NCBI GenBank assembly: GCA_004794655.1
Contig: SMMW01000033.1
Location: forward strand, 2,639,501-2,703,500
DNA: 64,000 nucleotides
DNA from: Marisa cornuarietis
Lineage: Eukaryota; Mollusca; Gastropoda; Architaenioglossa; Ampullariidae
Direction: 5' to 3'
The translations under genes were made by a program, and so were the position numbers. The first letter of the stretch is position 1. Every line of letters starts with the position of its first letter. This document shows, piece by piece, positions 1 to 12,300 of the stretch. The notes under the pieces are model-generated. The model saw only the letters and a list, made by a program, of their open reading frames with translations, ran no database searches and had not been told where the DNA came from.

Positions 1-435
1 CGCGAGTTGCACGCACACACACTCACGCAAAACCGTATTTCGTCGTGAGAAACGAGATTTTAGTTGTTGTTTTTTTCAAAGGCTTTATGCGTCCAGCTTG
101 AATGGGGAAACATCGACGACGGAGTGATATCCCGCATCGCGCGTCCGTCAAGACGGGAGGTGGAGCACACAAGTTTGATTGGATACACTGAGATCGTACC
201 TCAGAAAGCAGCTGTGTGCGGTTGTGCAAACAGGGTTTATACTATATAGCCTCGTGTGACACTCAAGGCAGGAAGGCTTGACAACAACAACAAAAATAAT
301 AAAAGAGGAGGGGTTGGTGATTGAGATGTGTAGCTTGCTGTGTTGTAGACTGGAGTACTAAATTATTATTATGATGAAGTGAAGAAGTGTCGGTAGGAGA
401 ACGTTGAACTATACATACCTGTGCAAGTTACCTGG
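1..435 (+). promoter_or_regulatory. Upstream region / 5' UTR of the mucin-like gene
   Basis: No gene is recognisable here. The stretch precedes the signal-peptide exon of the mucin-like gene and probably contains its promoter and 5' UTR. A TATATAG sequence at 243-249 could be a TATA element with a start site near 275, but nothing else supports it. The short open frames in both directions have no recognisable protein similarity. Confidence 0.3.
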
Positions 436-671
436 ATGACGTCGACAATGACTTGCAGCAGACAACGGACACGAGGTGCTTACGGCGATTCAAGGATGTT
501 TGTTCTTTCGGTTTTTCTGTGCGTCGCTCTTGTCGGTCGCACAGTACATCCTGAAGGTATGAGTTAAGAGAACACTTAACCACGCACACACACATACACA
601 AAAACATTGTGAAGTATGTATGCATGAGAATATGAGACAGTTTAATGCGGCATATGTGTTTGCACGTGTTT

Positions 672-702
<31 letters not shown>

Positions 703-3700
703 CGCGAGTATACTGCTACCCAACAAGCGTTCGTTAATGTTTCCAGGGTCTGTATGAGTGTCGTGGTTCAGCACTTACTACAAGTCTTATCAGGCCAGTG
801 TTCTAGATTTTCAGCGGGCTAGCTAACCTTATAATTGAGCTTGTGTCTAGATAAGCTTGTAAACAAATGCCTGCGTAGTTAAACCCTTCTCCATCAGTCC
901 ACCTAAACAGTCATACTAAGTTTCGAGTGTTCTCGTGCCTTCTGATATCTGCGTCCTTGTGGTCATGAAAACTAGATGTGCGAGGGTGCCAGGAGAGACG
1001 GAAGACTTCATATTGTTCTTGCCTGGTTTCAGATAGTGTCTCGAAAACTGTGTTTTATGCTTGTGTGCTTCTGGTCACTGAATGCAGAATGGGGAGGTGA
1101 TGCTCTGACGTTGTCAAACACGTGCGTGATTTTTGTGCGGACGGCTAGTCGGAGGACATCTGTCAACTCTTACAAATCTGCGAACACCTATCTGTCGGCA
1201 TGTTTGACTTTCACTTTATACTCTCCTCCCTACCCCCCTACCCCTACCCCCATACACACACACTATGCCACGCCACCCTTTCACCACCCCGAGCTGCAGT
1301 TGTCTACCTGCAAATCTGCTCGCAGGGTGAACATGCTGACGTCAGCACTGCGGATGTCGTTATCTCACTCTTTAACGCTGAGAATGTAAGACCCTCGGAC
1401 TGCTCGTAAAAAGCTGATTTTTTCCAAAGCTCCAGGGGCCAGTTGCACAACATGTTTCTAAATCTTAAAACTGTTCTAAAGAAGCAAAATCTCTTCTCTG
1501 CCATTTAGATGCATTGCACAAGAACATACAAAAAATTGTACTGACAGGACGGAAAGTCAGACTTAATCAACTTTATATCTTACTTAAAGCAGTTTTAGAT
1601 TTAAAAATTCTTATTGTGGTGTGCACTTTAAACTGATTATCTAAAAAGATTTAAGGCCTAAAAGTGTTTAAAATTAGAAATGTGTTGTGCAACTGGCCCC
1701 ATAACTGCCGCTAGATGCGTTACTTTAAAATAATTTTAGTAGGGTTGGGAAATAGTGGGGAGGGGGAGGGGGAGAGATTCCGTTTGGTTGTTCCACGTCA
1801 CGAACTGAAACAGGATGTGGATAACAGCCACCTTCGGTCTATATCCTTATCGTACAATGGATGGGATAGTCGGTCTAAATAGTTGCGTACAGGTTGTTTT
1901 TTTTAACAGTTAGAAATGCCTTAAGTCAGTTGAGTGTTGTGGCGGGGGGGGGGGGGCTGTTATTTTCTTTGTAGGGAGCCTGCTTGAACTTGGTTGCTGT
2001 TTTGGACCTTTTGTCTGTTTTTCTTCAACAACTGTATGTGATGTTTGTTAGCTAGAGGATTTATGTTGTAAACCTGAGTTTCGAGGTTTATCAAACATAT
2101 TTATGCATATTGACCTTTGGCTTTCGCGTGCATGCACATACCTGCCTCGAGCACACGCTCTCTCTCTCTCTCTCTGCTACACACGCCCAGTCTTTGACAG
2201 AGAAAATGAAGAATTGTCACGAGTTTGTACTATGATATCCCAGCAGAGATTTTAAAGTGCAAGTTTTCTGGAGAACAAACAGCCGGGAAATTGCAGGATG
2301 GAATGCCGTGTTCTCGTGCTCTGTAATCGATTTCGTACAACGAACATCACTGGGAAGAGCAATTGTTGGAGGACATTTCAGACCATCTAAGAGCGCGCAC
2401 TGTCTGCAAAGGAAACATGGATCAGATCGAAAATGGCGCGGGGCTTGGGATCCGGCATCCGATTCCACACTCTAAAGAGCTCTCACGATACTCGATGAAC
2501 ACCAGGTGATGTTTGACGCGCTGAGAGCAAACTCCTTGATAGGTACACGGATGTGACAGGTGAGTACTAGTCCACGACCAACGTGGTCAACAAGACTCTT
2601 GCGGGGTTCCAAGTTAGACCTCAATGCACTGGATGTATGTGTGACACAGAGAAACATTACCACCGGGTCCTCCAATTGTGTTTTAGTACAAAGAAGATAA
2701 ATACAAGAGATGTCAAGGACAGACATAACGAAATAAGTGAACAGCGGTGAAGAACTACGAATAAGAACTAAGAATAAAAGAAGTGTTGAGAACTGAGAAC
2801 ACGACGCGACGAAAAGATAGAGAAATGAAAGAACAATACGCTCAAGACAAAGCAAGAAAATAAAGGTTAGTCTTCTTGTATCTATGTCATATTTTGTCCT
2901 TTCCACATCCCCCTAAAAAATTCAAGCATAGAGATACGCTAGTGTCTTTTTTTCAAAAGAACAAACACGCAAACACGAAAAAAATGAGGAGTAGAGAACG
3001 GTGGGCACAGAAAATGAAATCGAATGACCGACTTTTTTCCACCAAAGGTGAGCTACACTTATCATCCGGCAAAAAAAAAAAAATTAGTTGCATTTATACA
3101 GACACGCCAATAGTTAGAAGGGACAAAATTGAGCAGGAACGGGAGCACAACATGAGAAAGACGTGTCTACAGAACAGAATAAGAAAAAAATGAAGATCAA
3201 ATGTCGTCCAGGTGGGTCACACTGACTCTCGTGTATTGTCGTTGAGATCAAACATTTTAGCAGCAGAGATACACCAGAACTTCTTTTTAAAAAATATTCC
3301 TACAAGCGCCGCGTCATTAAAATCGACTCCGTGCGCCAGGTTGTCACGAGGAGCGAGGACGTGGAGGTCCTTTTCTTGCACCTGCACGGGGCGCGCTGGG
3401 TTTGCTCAAAGAAGACGACGGTGTTCAGGTGTAGCCCTATATGTTGCCTTCACACGTTGAGCAAAGAAAGCTGACACTGAAGTAGCGGTGACGAATGCCT
3501 GTTGCCAGACTGCGTTATGTCAGGCCAGCCGGGGTCATTCGCAACCCATCCCCTCCCGCTGTATTTTATTTTCCTCGTCTTTTTCAGTAGCAAGAGATGT
3601 TGGGCATTCTGGAAGCGTGTGCTATATTTTCTGCATCTCTCTCTCTCTCTTTCGCGGGCGCGAGATATGTATTTATTTATTAAGCATTGCGACGAGAAAA

Positions 3701-6700
3701 AAGTAAATTTACATTGGTAGGAAGGTCACTGGTGCCGATGGCTTATGCATGGAGTGCTGTATACATTTACCAGGCTGTACCAGGCTGCATTTTATTCTGT
3801 ATCAAATTGCATAACGGTCTCTCTTAGGTGTATAATATTATAACCTTCTTTATTATGTCATTGTATGATTGTGTGTATGTGCGTGTGATAAGAGGTGACT
3901 ATGCTTATGTATATGTTTTTCACGTTTTTACAACCTGATGTACACAGACATTCTTGTCCAGTACTGAGTAGGTTTCTTGCACTTTTGCTCTAGTCATTGT
4001 GCTTAAAACAATAAAAAGATGTCCCTGTCTTCCCCTAACTTGACCTGGTCATTTAAATTGTTATTCATAAGACTGGCTCACATTCCTCACACGCTTGGTG
4101 GGCAGGCAGGGGTCAGAGCCCGGTGCTAGCTGGATACTAACATCTAGCAGTCAACTAAATGTCGCGACTGTGAAGCCGGCCCTAGGATGCCCAGTAACAC
4201 AGGAATCATGAGGTCGACATGTGTTGTGTCACTAGTAAATGATTAGTTGTTGGGTCCAGCTGTGCTCCATCATCTTAACGATTGCTAGCTTTCCCTTAGG
4301 CCACTGACTCACATCTTGTACTAACTGACACCGGTCCTAACTTAGTGACTAGCGAAACACACCTAGAGGAGTCATACCTATGTAATATACAGGCACGAGT
4401 GAATATAAGATCTGTACACTAGTGTATTAAAGGTAATAAAGCTTTGTAAATTCCACATAACCAGAAAAAGCAAGTACATTCGCACGTCCCTGTATCGTGG
4501 TTCATGATCCTCTCCCCTTGATCTCTTCCTCCCTACTGCCACCTTTGGGCTGATGGTGATGACACTTCTAGTTTGCCAGGGACATCTGTTGGCCCACTTG
4601 GCGAAAGGGGTGTGGGGCACCAGATGTAACGGAATTGTGCAGTTCAGAGCCATGGATATTGAGATCGTGTGCGTGAGGAAAACATCCAGGTAACCGCGAA
4701 AGCGCAGCTGACAAAACGACAGGGAGCGAGGTGCGCTTTACCCCAGTAATGGAGGCCCGGAGAGTTGGGAGTAGACTCTGGGTCAGAATTGTTCATTTAA
4801 AGGGGTTGGGATGGGGTGGCTTTGCGATGCGACAGAGGCTGGAGGCACTTACGGCTAGAGGCGCTGACACCACACCCAAAGTGCATTAACCCTCCCTCAT
4901 TTTCTACTGTCACGGACGTGTACTTCACCACGAACGATGTACCTTCCAGCTAAATGTTTGCAGAGCTTGGAGAGAGGAAAAAAACCCCGTTTTTTTATAC
5001 ACAGAGGATTGACAGGCTGGCTGGTTAACGGTGATACCACACCCACTGATTGCATTACTCGCTCCGTTTAACTGACTGCTTCGTGCTTCTCGTTAACCAT
5101 CTAGTTTGCGCCTTGCAAATGCATCGTGCAACTGACCCCAGGTAAGGGAACTTTCCCTAGAGAGGGACATTACATGTGCTCAAGCCAGTGTCCATTATTT
5201 TAACGACTGTTGTAAATTCAAAGAACCCCCAAATGTCCCCGTGGTTACATCCTGGTCTGTGATTATCTCCCTGTCACCTTGCACTGCGGTCATTTTACAC
5301 GTCGAGTGGTGGCGGTGTGGATAACTGAACGACTTATGTTTGATGGGTCTTGTCAAGGCTTCGAGCGAGTACTCCCGCTAATGCTTTCAGGGGACATCGC
5401 AAAATCTTTTATGTAAGCAGCTTATGATCGTAACTTTTTTCTAGACAGCGGTTGTTTGTGTGTGTGTTTGTGGGTCGGTAACTTAGAACTAATGCCATTT
5501 TTATTTTGTTATGATGCTGTTGAATTAAGAAGAGCCCCCAGCTCTTCTTAATTCAATCTTGCTGAGGTCATATGTGAGTCAGGAACTGATCTTTCTTCTC
5601 TATAATTCATGTGCGTGGGCGCGTGTATGCATGTGTGTATATATGCTTCGGGTGCGTGTATGCGCGCACGCTGTTATTTATCATAACTTCTAATCGACAG
5701 TGACGCCGACCCTCTTCACCCCTACCATCAACTCCAGCAACAGTTCTTCGATATCCGCAACAAGTACAACATTAATTGGAAGCACCAGTGCACTGTTAAA
5801 TAATTCCGAGGAGCATAGAAGCACTGAGGTACTCTCTACGCTTCTTTTGAACTCTAGCAGCGGAGGAGAAACATCTGAAGCAACATCATCATCTGGCGCT
5901 GGCACTGAAAGTTCGACAGTTGCGGCAACCACTTCAGCTGTGACATCGCCAACAACTGAGTCTTCTGGGGAATCAGCATCCAACAGCAATTTCCCTGCGC
6001 ATAATGAAATGACTACACAAAGTTCTGATCCCTCCACCGGACAACCAGCAACTTCTGTTTCCTCCCGACCTACTTCATCGCTAAGCAGCACAACGATCGA
6101 GAACAGGAGCAGCAATGTGCAGACCACAGCGCCCAGTATCACAGACATACCGACTGAAGCGACTACAACAGCATCAGCTTTCGTCATGACGGAATTGTTT
6201 ACACACAAGTCGGCTGAGGTTTCGACTGTCTCGGACACAGCGACTTTGTCTTCGGTCATCATGTCTCACGAATCAGAATCTACAGCGACGTCGAGTACGG
6301 TGCCAGGTCTGTCAGTCTTCCCGACACGAGTCTCAGAAATTCACTCAATAACAGTCTCGGAAATTCACACATCACCAGTCTCAAAAATTTACACACCAGT
6401 TTCTGCTATTTCTACATTAGAAACCTTCGTGACTACATTCTTAGAAACGTCCGCAACACTAACCTCAGAAATGTTTACATCTATAACACCAGTATCAATT
6501 ACTTCTACACCATTCCTAAAAACTAGCCTAACCTCAAAAGAAATCTCCACGGCTCCAGTCTGGACAGTCTCCACGACACCAGGCCCGAGCATTTCCATTA
6601 CACCAGGCACGGCCATCTCCATGACATCAACCCAGGGCATCTCCATGACGGTCCCAGAAATATCCACAGCACCAGTGGAAACAAGCAGTGTGTCCTCCCC

Positions 6701-7608
6701 AGGGCACAGCACCACCCCAACTGCCTCCCAGATCTCGCCCACGGGAAGCGGTGTGCCCAGCTCAACGAAGCAGTGGACGACGACCTCCACTACCTCCAAG
6801 GGAGCGACCAGCCCGGACACTCACGGCCCCAATAGCGGGCTGTCCCCCGGTGGCAAAGTGGCTCTGGGAGTGTGCATCACGGCCATCCTGTTGGCGGCGG
6901 TTATAGCAGCCTTCGTCATCTATCGTCGGTGAGGCATCCTCATTTTCCGTGGTCATCGTCCACTTCCTCGACGTCTTTCCTCCTCCTCCTCCTCATCATC
7001 ATCATCATCTGTTGTGGCGATCGCTTGTATCTGTTGCGTGGATAGTTGTAGTGACATAGTGTGACTCCTCGCTGCCATGACAGATGACACGCGACATGCC
7101 CTGATGCACCCATACCAATGCATGCCTCGACTGATGACTTTTCTCTCTTTGACGTGAGCAGTGGGGGATAAATGTTGTCTAAGCAGCGGCCTCTGTCGAC
7201 AAGTTTGACTAGAGGGCTTTAGCTTGTCTTACATCCATTGTACCTCATTATACTATTACTTGTCCCCTTGGGAAAGTCTCACCCTGACCTCAGCGAATTT
7301 CGTGTTTTAGAGAGAGCAACAAAACAAAAAAAAGTGCGTGAACCTTGTTTACTTGTCTGTTTTGGCGTGACGTTAGTGTCTTCGGGTTATTGACTATTGT
7401 TTACTTGACTTCGTCGTCGACATTAAATTAAGACGCCTTGTGTTTTTTTCCCCTATGCTTGATATGTTGTCTGTGTCTTTGGTCTTGCAGGCGGTTCCAG
7501 ACAAGCCGGTGGAGGCTCGTGGACTCTGTTGCCTACAAACCGTGGTCCTATTCTAATGGAAGCTACCTTGATGACGAGGTAATTAGGACATACTTTCTAT
7601 TTATTTAG
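436..7608 (+). CDS. Mucin-like single-pass type I membrane protein
   Basis: Proposed exons: 436-556, 5701-6928 and 7491-7608 (7491-7578 if a further exon follows). Phases fit: exon 1 leaves one base that completes a Val codon with exon 2, and exon 2 leaves two that complete an Arg. The first exon encodes a signal peptide, most likely used from the second Met (codon at 496; MFVLSVFLCVALVG). Residues about 41-420 are Thr/Ser/Pro-rich with several N-x-S/T sites and loose repeats of VSEIHTS type, as in heavily O-glycosylated stalks. One hydrophobic helix (about 425-448, ending FVIYRR) is followed by a basic, then acidic tail (SYLDDE). Reading through exon 3 gives a stop at 7606-7608 and a total of 488 residues, with AATAAA at 7669; alternatively GAG|gtaatt at 7578 is a donor to an unseen exon. 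No family name can be assigned; cell-surface mucin is inferred from composition. Confidence 0.72.
671..706. repeat. (TG)n(CG)n microsatellite
   Basis: Alternating purine-pyrimidine run of about 11 TG units followed by about 7 CG units, in intron 1 of the mucin-like gene. Such mixed tracts can adopt Z-DNA. It produces spurious His-Thr and Cys-Val repeat frames. Confidence 0.95.
1435..1700 (-). mobile_element. 266-bp inverted-repeat MITE, copy A
   Basis: The ends are inverted: GGGGCCAGTTGCACAACA on the left and its near-complement ending GTGCAACTGGCCCC on the right; similarity between the two arms runs inward for roughly 30 bases. It has no coding capacity. Two further copies of exactly the same length lie at 40,649-40,914 and 57,348-57,613; this copy is inverted relative to them. 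No long target-site duplication is visible, only a matching A on each side. It sits in intron 1 of the mucin-like gene. Confidence 0.85.
5520..5556. other. Perfect 16-bp stem hairpin
   Basis: TTGAATTAAGAAGAGC at 5520-5535 is exactly complementary to 5541-5556, with a five-base CCCCA loop. It lies about 145 bases upstream of the acceptor of the large mucin exon, within intron 1. It could fold in pre-mRNA or be a tiny inverted-repeat insertion relic. No function is known. Confidence 0.85.
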
Positions 7609-7668
7609 TAAACATTGTAAGAGAATAGCTTCGCCTATAACTGCTTATGTATTCTTTCACGCTTTGCT

Positions 7669-7806
7669 AATAAATGTAGACTCGCTGTGCTGCACAATTT
7701 TTGTTCATTCTTCTGGTCTGATGGGGTCCGGCCTTCAATCTGTTAATACCATCGTGACCATATCCTGATAATTTGATGGAGATGATATTTCCGATAGATA
7801 AATAAA
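7669..7806 (+). promoter_or_regulatory. Candidate polyadenylation signals of the mucin-like gene
   Basis: AATAAA hexamers occur at 7669-7674 and 7801-7806, 60 and 190 bases after the stop codon reached by reading through exon 3; the second is followed by a T-rich run. They support ending the gene here rather than splicing onward from 7578. Confidence 0.45.
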
Positions 7807-8807
7807 GTTTTTTTTCTTTTTGTGGTCAATTCGATCACTTCGTTTGAATTATCTTTTAATCCCAACTTCATCGTGCATATTCGTGGATCTTTAAAAGACG
7901 CCTTGTTAATCAACCACTGTGGTTCATAGCTTTAAAGCGAGTTATTTGTAGAATGTTTAATTAATTCTTTTGTGCTCTTCACGGAGACGAGTTTTAAATT
8001 TTGACCCGATTGTTGTTGTCACGATGGTAGCAGCTTGCTGAAGTCCTCCTCACGCGATATGAATATCAAACAATTCCGAAGTGGTCCTAATGTTAGTGTC
8101 TAGTGTCACGGGGATGCTAGTGGGCTGAGTGAGAGAAACTAGCGTGTGTGCAACATTGGTCATACTCTGAGGCTTGCTGCGTGATTAACTACATTAAGAC
8201 CCTAGCCACATAATCAGACCACTGTGAAGAATGTTCCGAAGACTTCCTCACATTGCACATTGACGGTGCTTGCACATATGATTTTTCTCTTCCACCACCC
8301 ACCTCCTACACATCTACTAACTCCTGACTCCAGGAACCTCTTGTAAATATGAGCTAATAACTTCTGCCTTTGTATATATTTTACCTCCCCGTTCAAACGT
8401 TTGTGATCCTAAACACCTAGCAATTTAGCGTGTTTTTCTCCTTATTAAAGACAAAGGCTAGATGTTTATTTAAAAAAATTTTTTTTGCTTAATTGGCGTT
8501 GTCTCCCATTCCATCCCTATCTCTCAATTTCCCCAATTTCTCGGTCTCTATCCCTTCACTCTTTCTCTGTGAATTACCTCTCTTATGTCTGTATCTCTTT
8601 CTAAATAACAATCTAAGTAGCATATCTAATTAAATATCTAAGTAACAATTTAGCGATGTCTGTCGGCTAGCGTGGTAATCTAATCACGGTACTGGTGCAA
8701 CAAAATGGCAGGTGGTTGTTTTTTCTCCCCCCCCCCCCGCTCTTTTGATGCGCCGCTCCCACAATGTAGCAGAAGGTCTGTATGATCCCCAAGCCCGCAC
8801 GCTCTTC
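7807..8807. other. Intergenic, nothing recognised
   Basis: No exon-like open frame with credible splice sites and no repeat with definable ends was found. Simple A, T and C runs occur near 7,810, 8,470 and 8,729. Confidence 0.5.
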
Positions 8808-8951
8808 AGTGGCGTAGGAACCAGGGGTGGAGGGCAAGGGTGGGCAGCCAGCCCCTCAGAACAAACACTTTGGAGGGAAAAATATGAGCTTGTTCACTGT
8901 CATCATAAAGCTGCCCCATTCCTCCAAAGCCGAGAATCTTCCTACGCCACT
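8808..8951. mobile_element. 144-bp MITE with 13-bp perfect inverted ends
   Basis: AGTGGCGTAGGAA at 8808-8820 is the exact complement of 8939-8951. A 7-bp direct repeat GCTCTTC flanks it (8801-8807 and 8952-8958) and is the likely target duplication. End sequence and duplication size suggest a hAT-type non-autonomous element. The middle is non-coding. Confidence 0.85.
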
Positions 8952-9215
8952 GCTCTTCTTTGTAGAGCAACAATGCACTACTTTCATTTTCTGCTCACTT
9001 TCTGCACCACCGCTTACTGTTTTCTGTTCTGAGAACGTGCGTGGGTGGGAGGTGGAGAGATGGGATTGGTAGTTGGGAAGGGGGAGGGGAGAGAGAGAAA
9101 CATGTAACAAGTGAACCGACCGTTCACCGTACAAGGCATTAGGAGTAAGCAGATAGCGCGCCGCCATCACGGTTATCCCTTTTTTTCCGCGTATGCTTAC
9201 CAACTTGTGACTTCC

Positions 9216-9387
9216 CATTGTCTCCCCCCCAAACTGTGACGCTCCCCAGTCCCCCTAAACTGTGACGTTCTCCCGTCTTTCCCAAAATGTGACGTTCCTC
9301 TAGCGCTCCAAGCTGTGACGTTCCCTTGTCTCCCCAAACTGACTCCCTCCTGGCTTACCCAAACCTTGACGTTCCCTTGGCTTAGCT
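9216..9387. repeat. Tandem repeat of about 28 bp with TGACGT cores
   Basis: About six imperfect units share a core AAACTGTGACGTTCCC followed by a C/T-rich spacer: cores near 9230, 9259, 9287, 9310, 9337 (truncated) and 9361. Four or five units retain TGACG or TGACGT, the half-site of CRE/ATF-type elements. It is intergenic, about 1.6 kb downstream of the mucin-like gene. Confidence 0.75.
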
Positions 9388-12300
9388 CGCATTTTGGGAT
9401 TTTGCAGCCTGCTTGCTTTGCTTAGTTCATTTGTAATCCATCTTACGGGCTTGGCTTCCTTTTCGGCGAAAGGACTTTCTTTTTGTCTTGCAAATAGATA
9501 AAGAGTAGTTGACAGTACACACAGGCGTCTGCCTGTCACGGCCTTGATGTGCGCCTGATGCTGTGTTGCAGAAGGTGCTGATCAAATCAGCGAGCGAGCC
9601 CTGACGTGGTGTATGCACAGGTGCTCAACGATGCGTGACAAGCCCCTGAAGTCGGCTCACTCAGGTGAATCAGCTAGAGCTCCATAACCTGGGGGCTGGA
9701 ACACTGTGACCCGACGAAAGCCTTCTATACCTGAAAACATCCGGTTTCCTGCTGTTACCGACATTCCAATGTGGTGTAAATAGACGACCGTACTAACCCT
9801 CCCCCCCAAAAAAAAAAAAAACACCAAGATGGTGATAATGGCAGCGTACATGGTTCGTATTCACCCTCTTGAGTAGAGCATATTACGATCTGTTTTACTT
9901 CAAACTGTGCCAAATTGCAACAGATATATATATATATCGACTGTGTAAGTAATACATCAGTAATGCATCAGTTGATCTACGTACAGTAATGTTTTCGTTT
10001 AGACAGGTCCCAGCTTGATCGTTGTTGATACAGACCGACATCGGATCGTAGAGTTATTACCATGCTCATCCTACGCCAATCGTTGTGCCAAGCTTTGCTG
10101 TGCCAGGATTCGCCAGCAAGCTTCGTGTGTATAGCGCAAGCCTCGCAAAATTAAATTGTTGGAGTTTCACGGTCAGATTTCGAGTAGATCTCTGTACCAC
10201 CCGATTGTCACAAAAATCTGTCAGAATTTCTTGATTTTCTTTCTTTCCTTTTATGTTCAAGCTATCATCAAAGTGCAGTTGGTTTTATGCACTAGTCGCC
10301 AATTGTGATAAAGAATTAACACAGACTGATTAAAAGATGTGGATTAAAAAAACTATCATTGTTTAATCATTTAAATAACTACCAGAAATTAAACACCTGA
10401 CCAGTCTGCCAATGTGCCTGTCTTATTCTGTCTTCCATTACAGGTATTTCTAGGCATTCTAGAGTCACTAGCTTTTCCCACAAATTTTCTAAAACACGAT
10501 AAGCTATCAATCGTGAAGCATTACAACTCAAATTAAGCGTGAACTTTAGAAATACCACCAAGTCAAACATATTTTTTTTAAAATACCTACAATAAAAGAA
10601 ATGCAGCTGATGATATTGTCAAACATACCGTCAAATAAATCCTACTGGCTTATTATGTCAAGCATGATTTAGCAATGTTCTTTCTAAACAAATTTCATCA
10701 TGCTACATATGTTATCGGAGTGCTCATGAATATCAGAAATCCATTTAATTTTATTTTGACCTGTTTTTGTTTGCCGCTAAGGTTCAAAAACAAGAAGACG
10801 CATCTACGAGTGTCATGTATCACTTAAAAAAAACATTCTTTGGTTACATTGAAATTTTGTAAAGCTGTGCACTTTCAACAAAACGATTTCGATGGCTTCC
10901 ATTATTGATGATAGATGATGTGGTGAGGGGTATTGTACCTGTGCATTGTCCCCCAACCCTCCTGACGCCCGACAGGTGTTCTTTCTATAAACTGCCATGA
11001 CTGTAGCACCGTGCCGGTTAACCAAATGACGTGAATGAGACATTGTGCAGGAAACTTTCTCTCAATCAAATGGTCCGGCATGGATTCATTATTAACCGTA
11101 ACTGGAAAACTAATCTATGGGGCGGTGTCGTGATCTCCGAAGGGTGTCCCCGCCTTTCACTAACAGACATTGTCTAGACCGACAGTGGACCGCTGGCTCC
11201 TATGCCAGTGACGTATACAAGGACTAGTAAAGTGACGTACAGCCGACTAGTTAACCATCGAGCTCGCGACTAGTGACCTTGTGTGCATCTGGTGCTTGAT
11301 GGTTATTGTGGCTTATGTACTCGTCACTAAGTCGTCCTGTGGCTTCCCAGAATCTCTCTTTGCTCTGTAAGCATTATAATGTTGCTCAAGAATGATTTTG
11401 GACTTAATAGCCATTTTCTGTAAAACAAACAGCTCACAAGAAGTGTATATCGATGTTGTAGAAATTGCAAAGCTTCTTACGTAGGCTACAGGCGACCAAG
11501 AAAATAAAGGAAGAAATGAAGAATGCGATCGTTATGCTATTGTTTTTTTTTAAATACATATAATGATTATTTTTTTAATGTGACGTTATTTCCTCAGAGA
11601 AGTTGAATAAAATGTTTGGAAGGGATGGTCATGAAGAGTGAGGAGCAATGTCAAGTAATTCTTTGTAGTGTGTGCGGGTGCGCGATATCCCCCAAAGCGT
11701 GTGTGTGTGTGTGTGTGCGGTATTGTGAGAAACTGGGAAAACTCTCTGGGATTTAGAAATAATAATGTGTCGTATTTGCTACGCAGTCTACGTCTTGTCC
11801 CGCCTTTTTGTTTCCACAGCCTCAGCTTAAATTTGTGGGATTCAGGTGATGCTGACCCTGGTGAGTGTGCAGGTAAGCAGTGCATCGGCTAAATTATGGT
11901 ACCAGTAGAATAAGAATAAGGTTTCTTTGCTCCTCGATTAAGCACGAACAAATAATTACACAGATATGCATTACAAATATTTTTCGATTTAAACGTTGAA
12001 TCAGAACAAATGTCAAACACCGATTGTTATTATTATTGTTATTGTTGGTAAGCCAGAGATCATAAAGCACATTAAGGCGAAGCTATAATAGATTTCGATG
12101 GGTAACCCCACCTTTTCATATGACCTAAGATCCTGGGAAACTGCGCATAAAAGATAGAGGGTAAAAATTATCTCTGACCTGTTTAGACAGCGTTCTGGTA
12201 AAATAGTCGGAAACAAGACACTTGAATCGCACATGTACACTTGTACAGTTCTGAGATAAAAAGATTTTTTAAAAATCGCCATAAGAGCCTGCGCTACGCA

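Noticed and set aside
5119..5137. Lone terminus resembling the 266-bp MITE (cgtgcaactgacccca)
   Set aside because: No opposite end at the expected distance and no internal similarity; could be chance or a badly eroded copy.
5690..6820. Antisense frames of 143 and 190 codons opposite the mucin exon
   Set aside because: The Ser/Thr codon bias of the sense strand removes stops from the antisense strand; they have no start context or family motif.
9570..9602. Possible last exon of the mucin-like gene (acceptor tgttgcag, then a stop)
   Set aside because: Poor polypyrimidine tract; the read-through stop with nearby AATAAA at 7,669 explains the gene end better.
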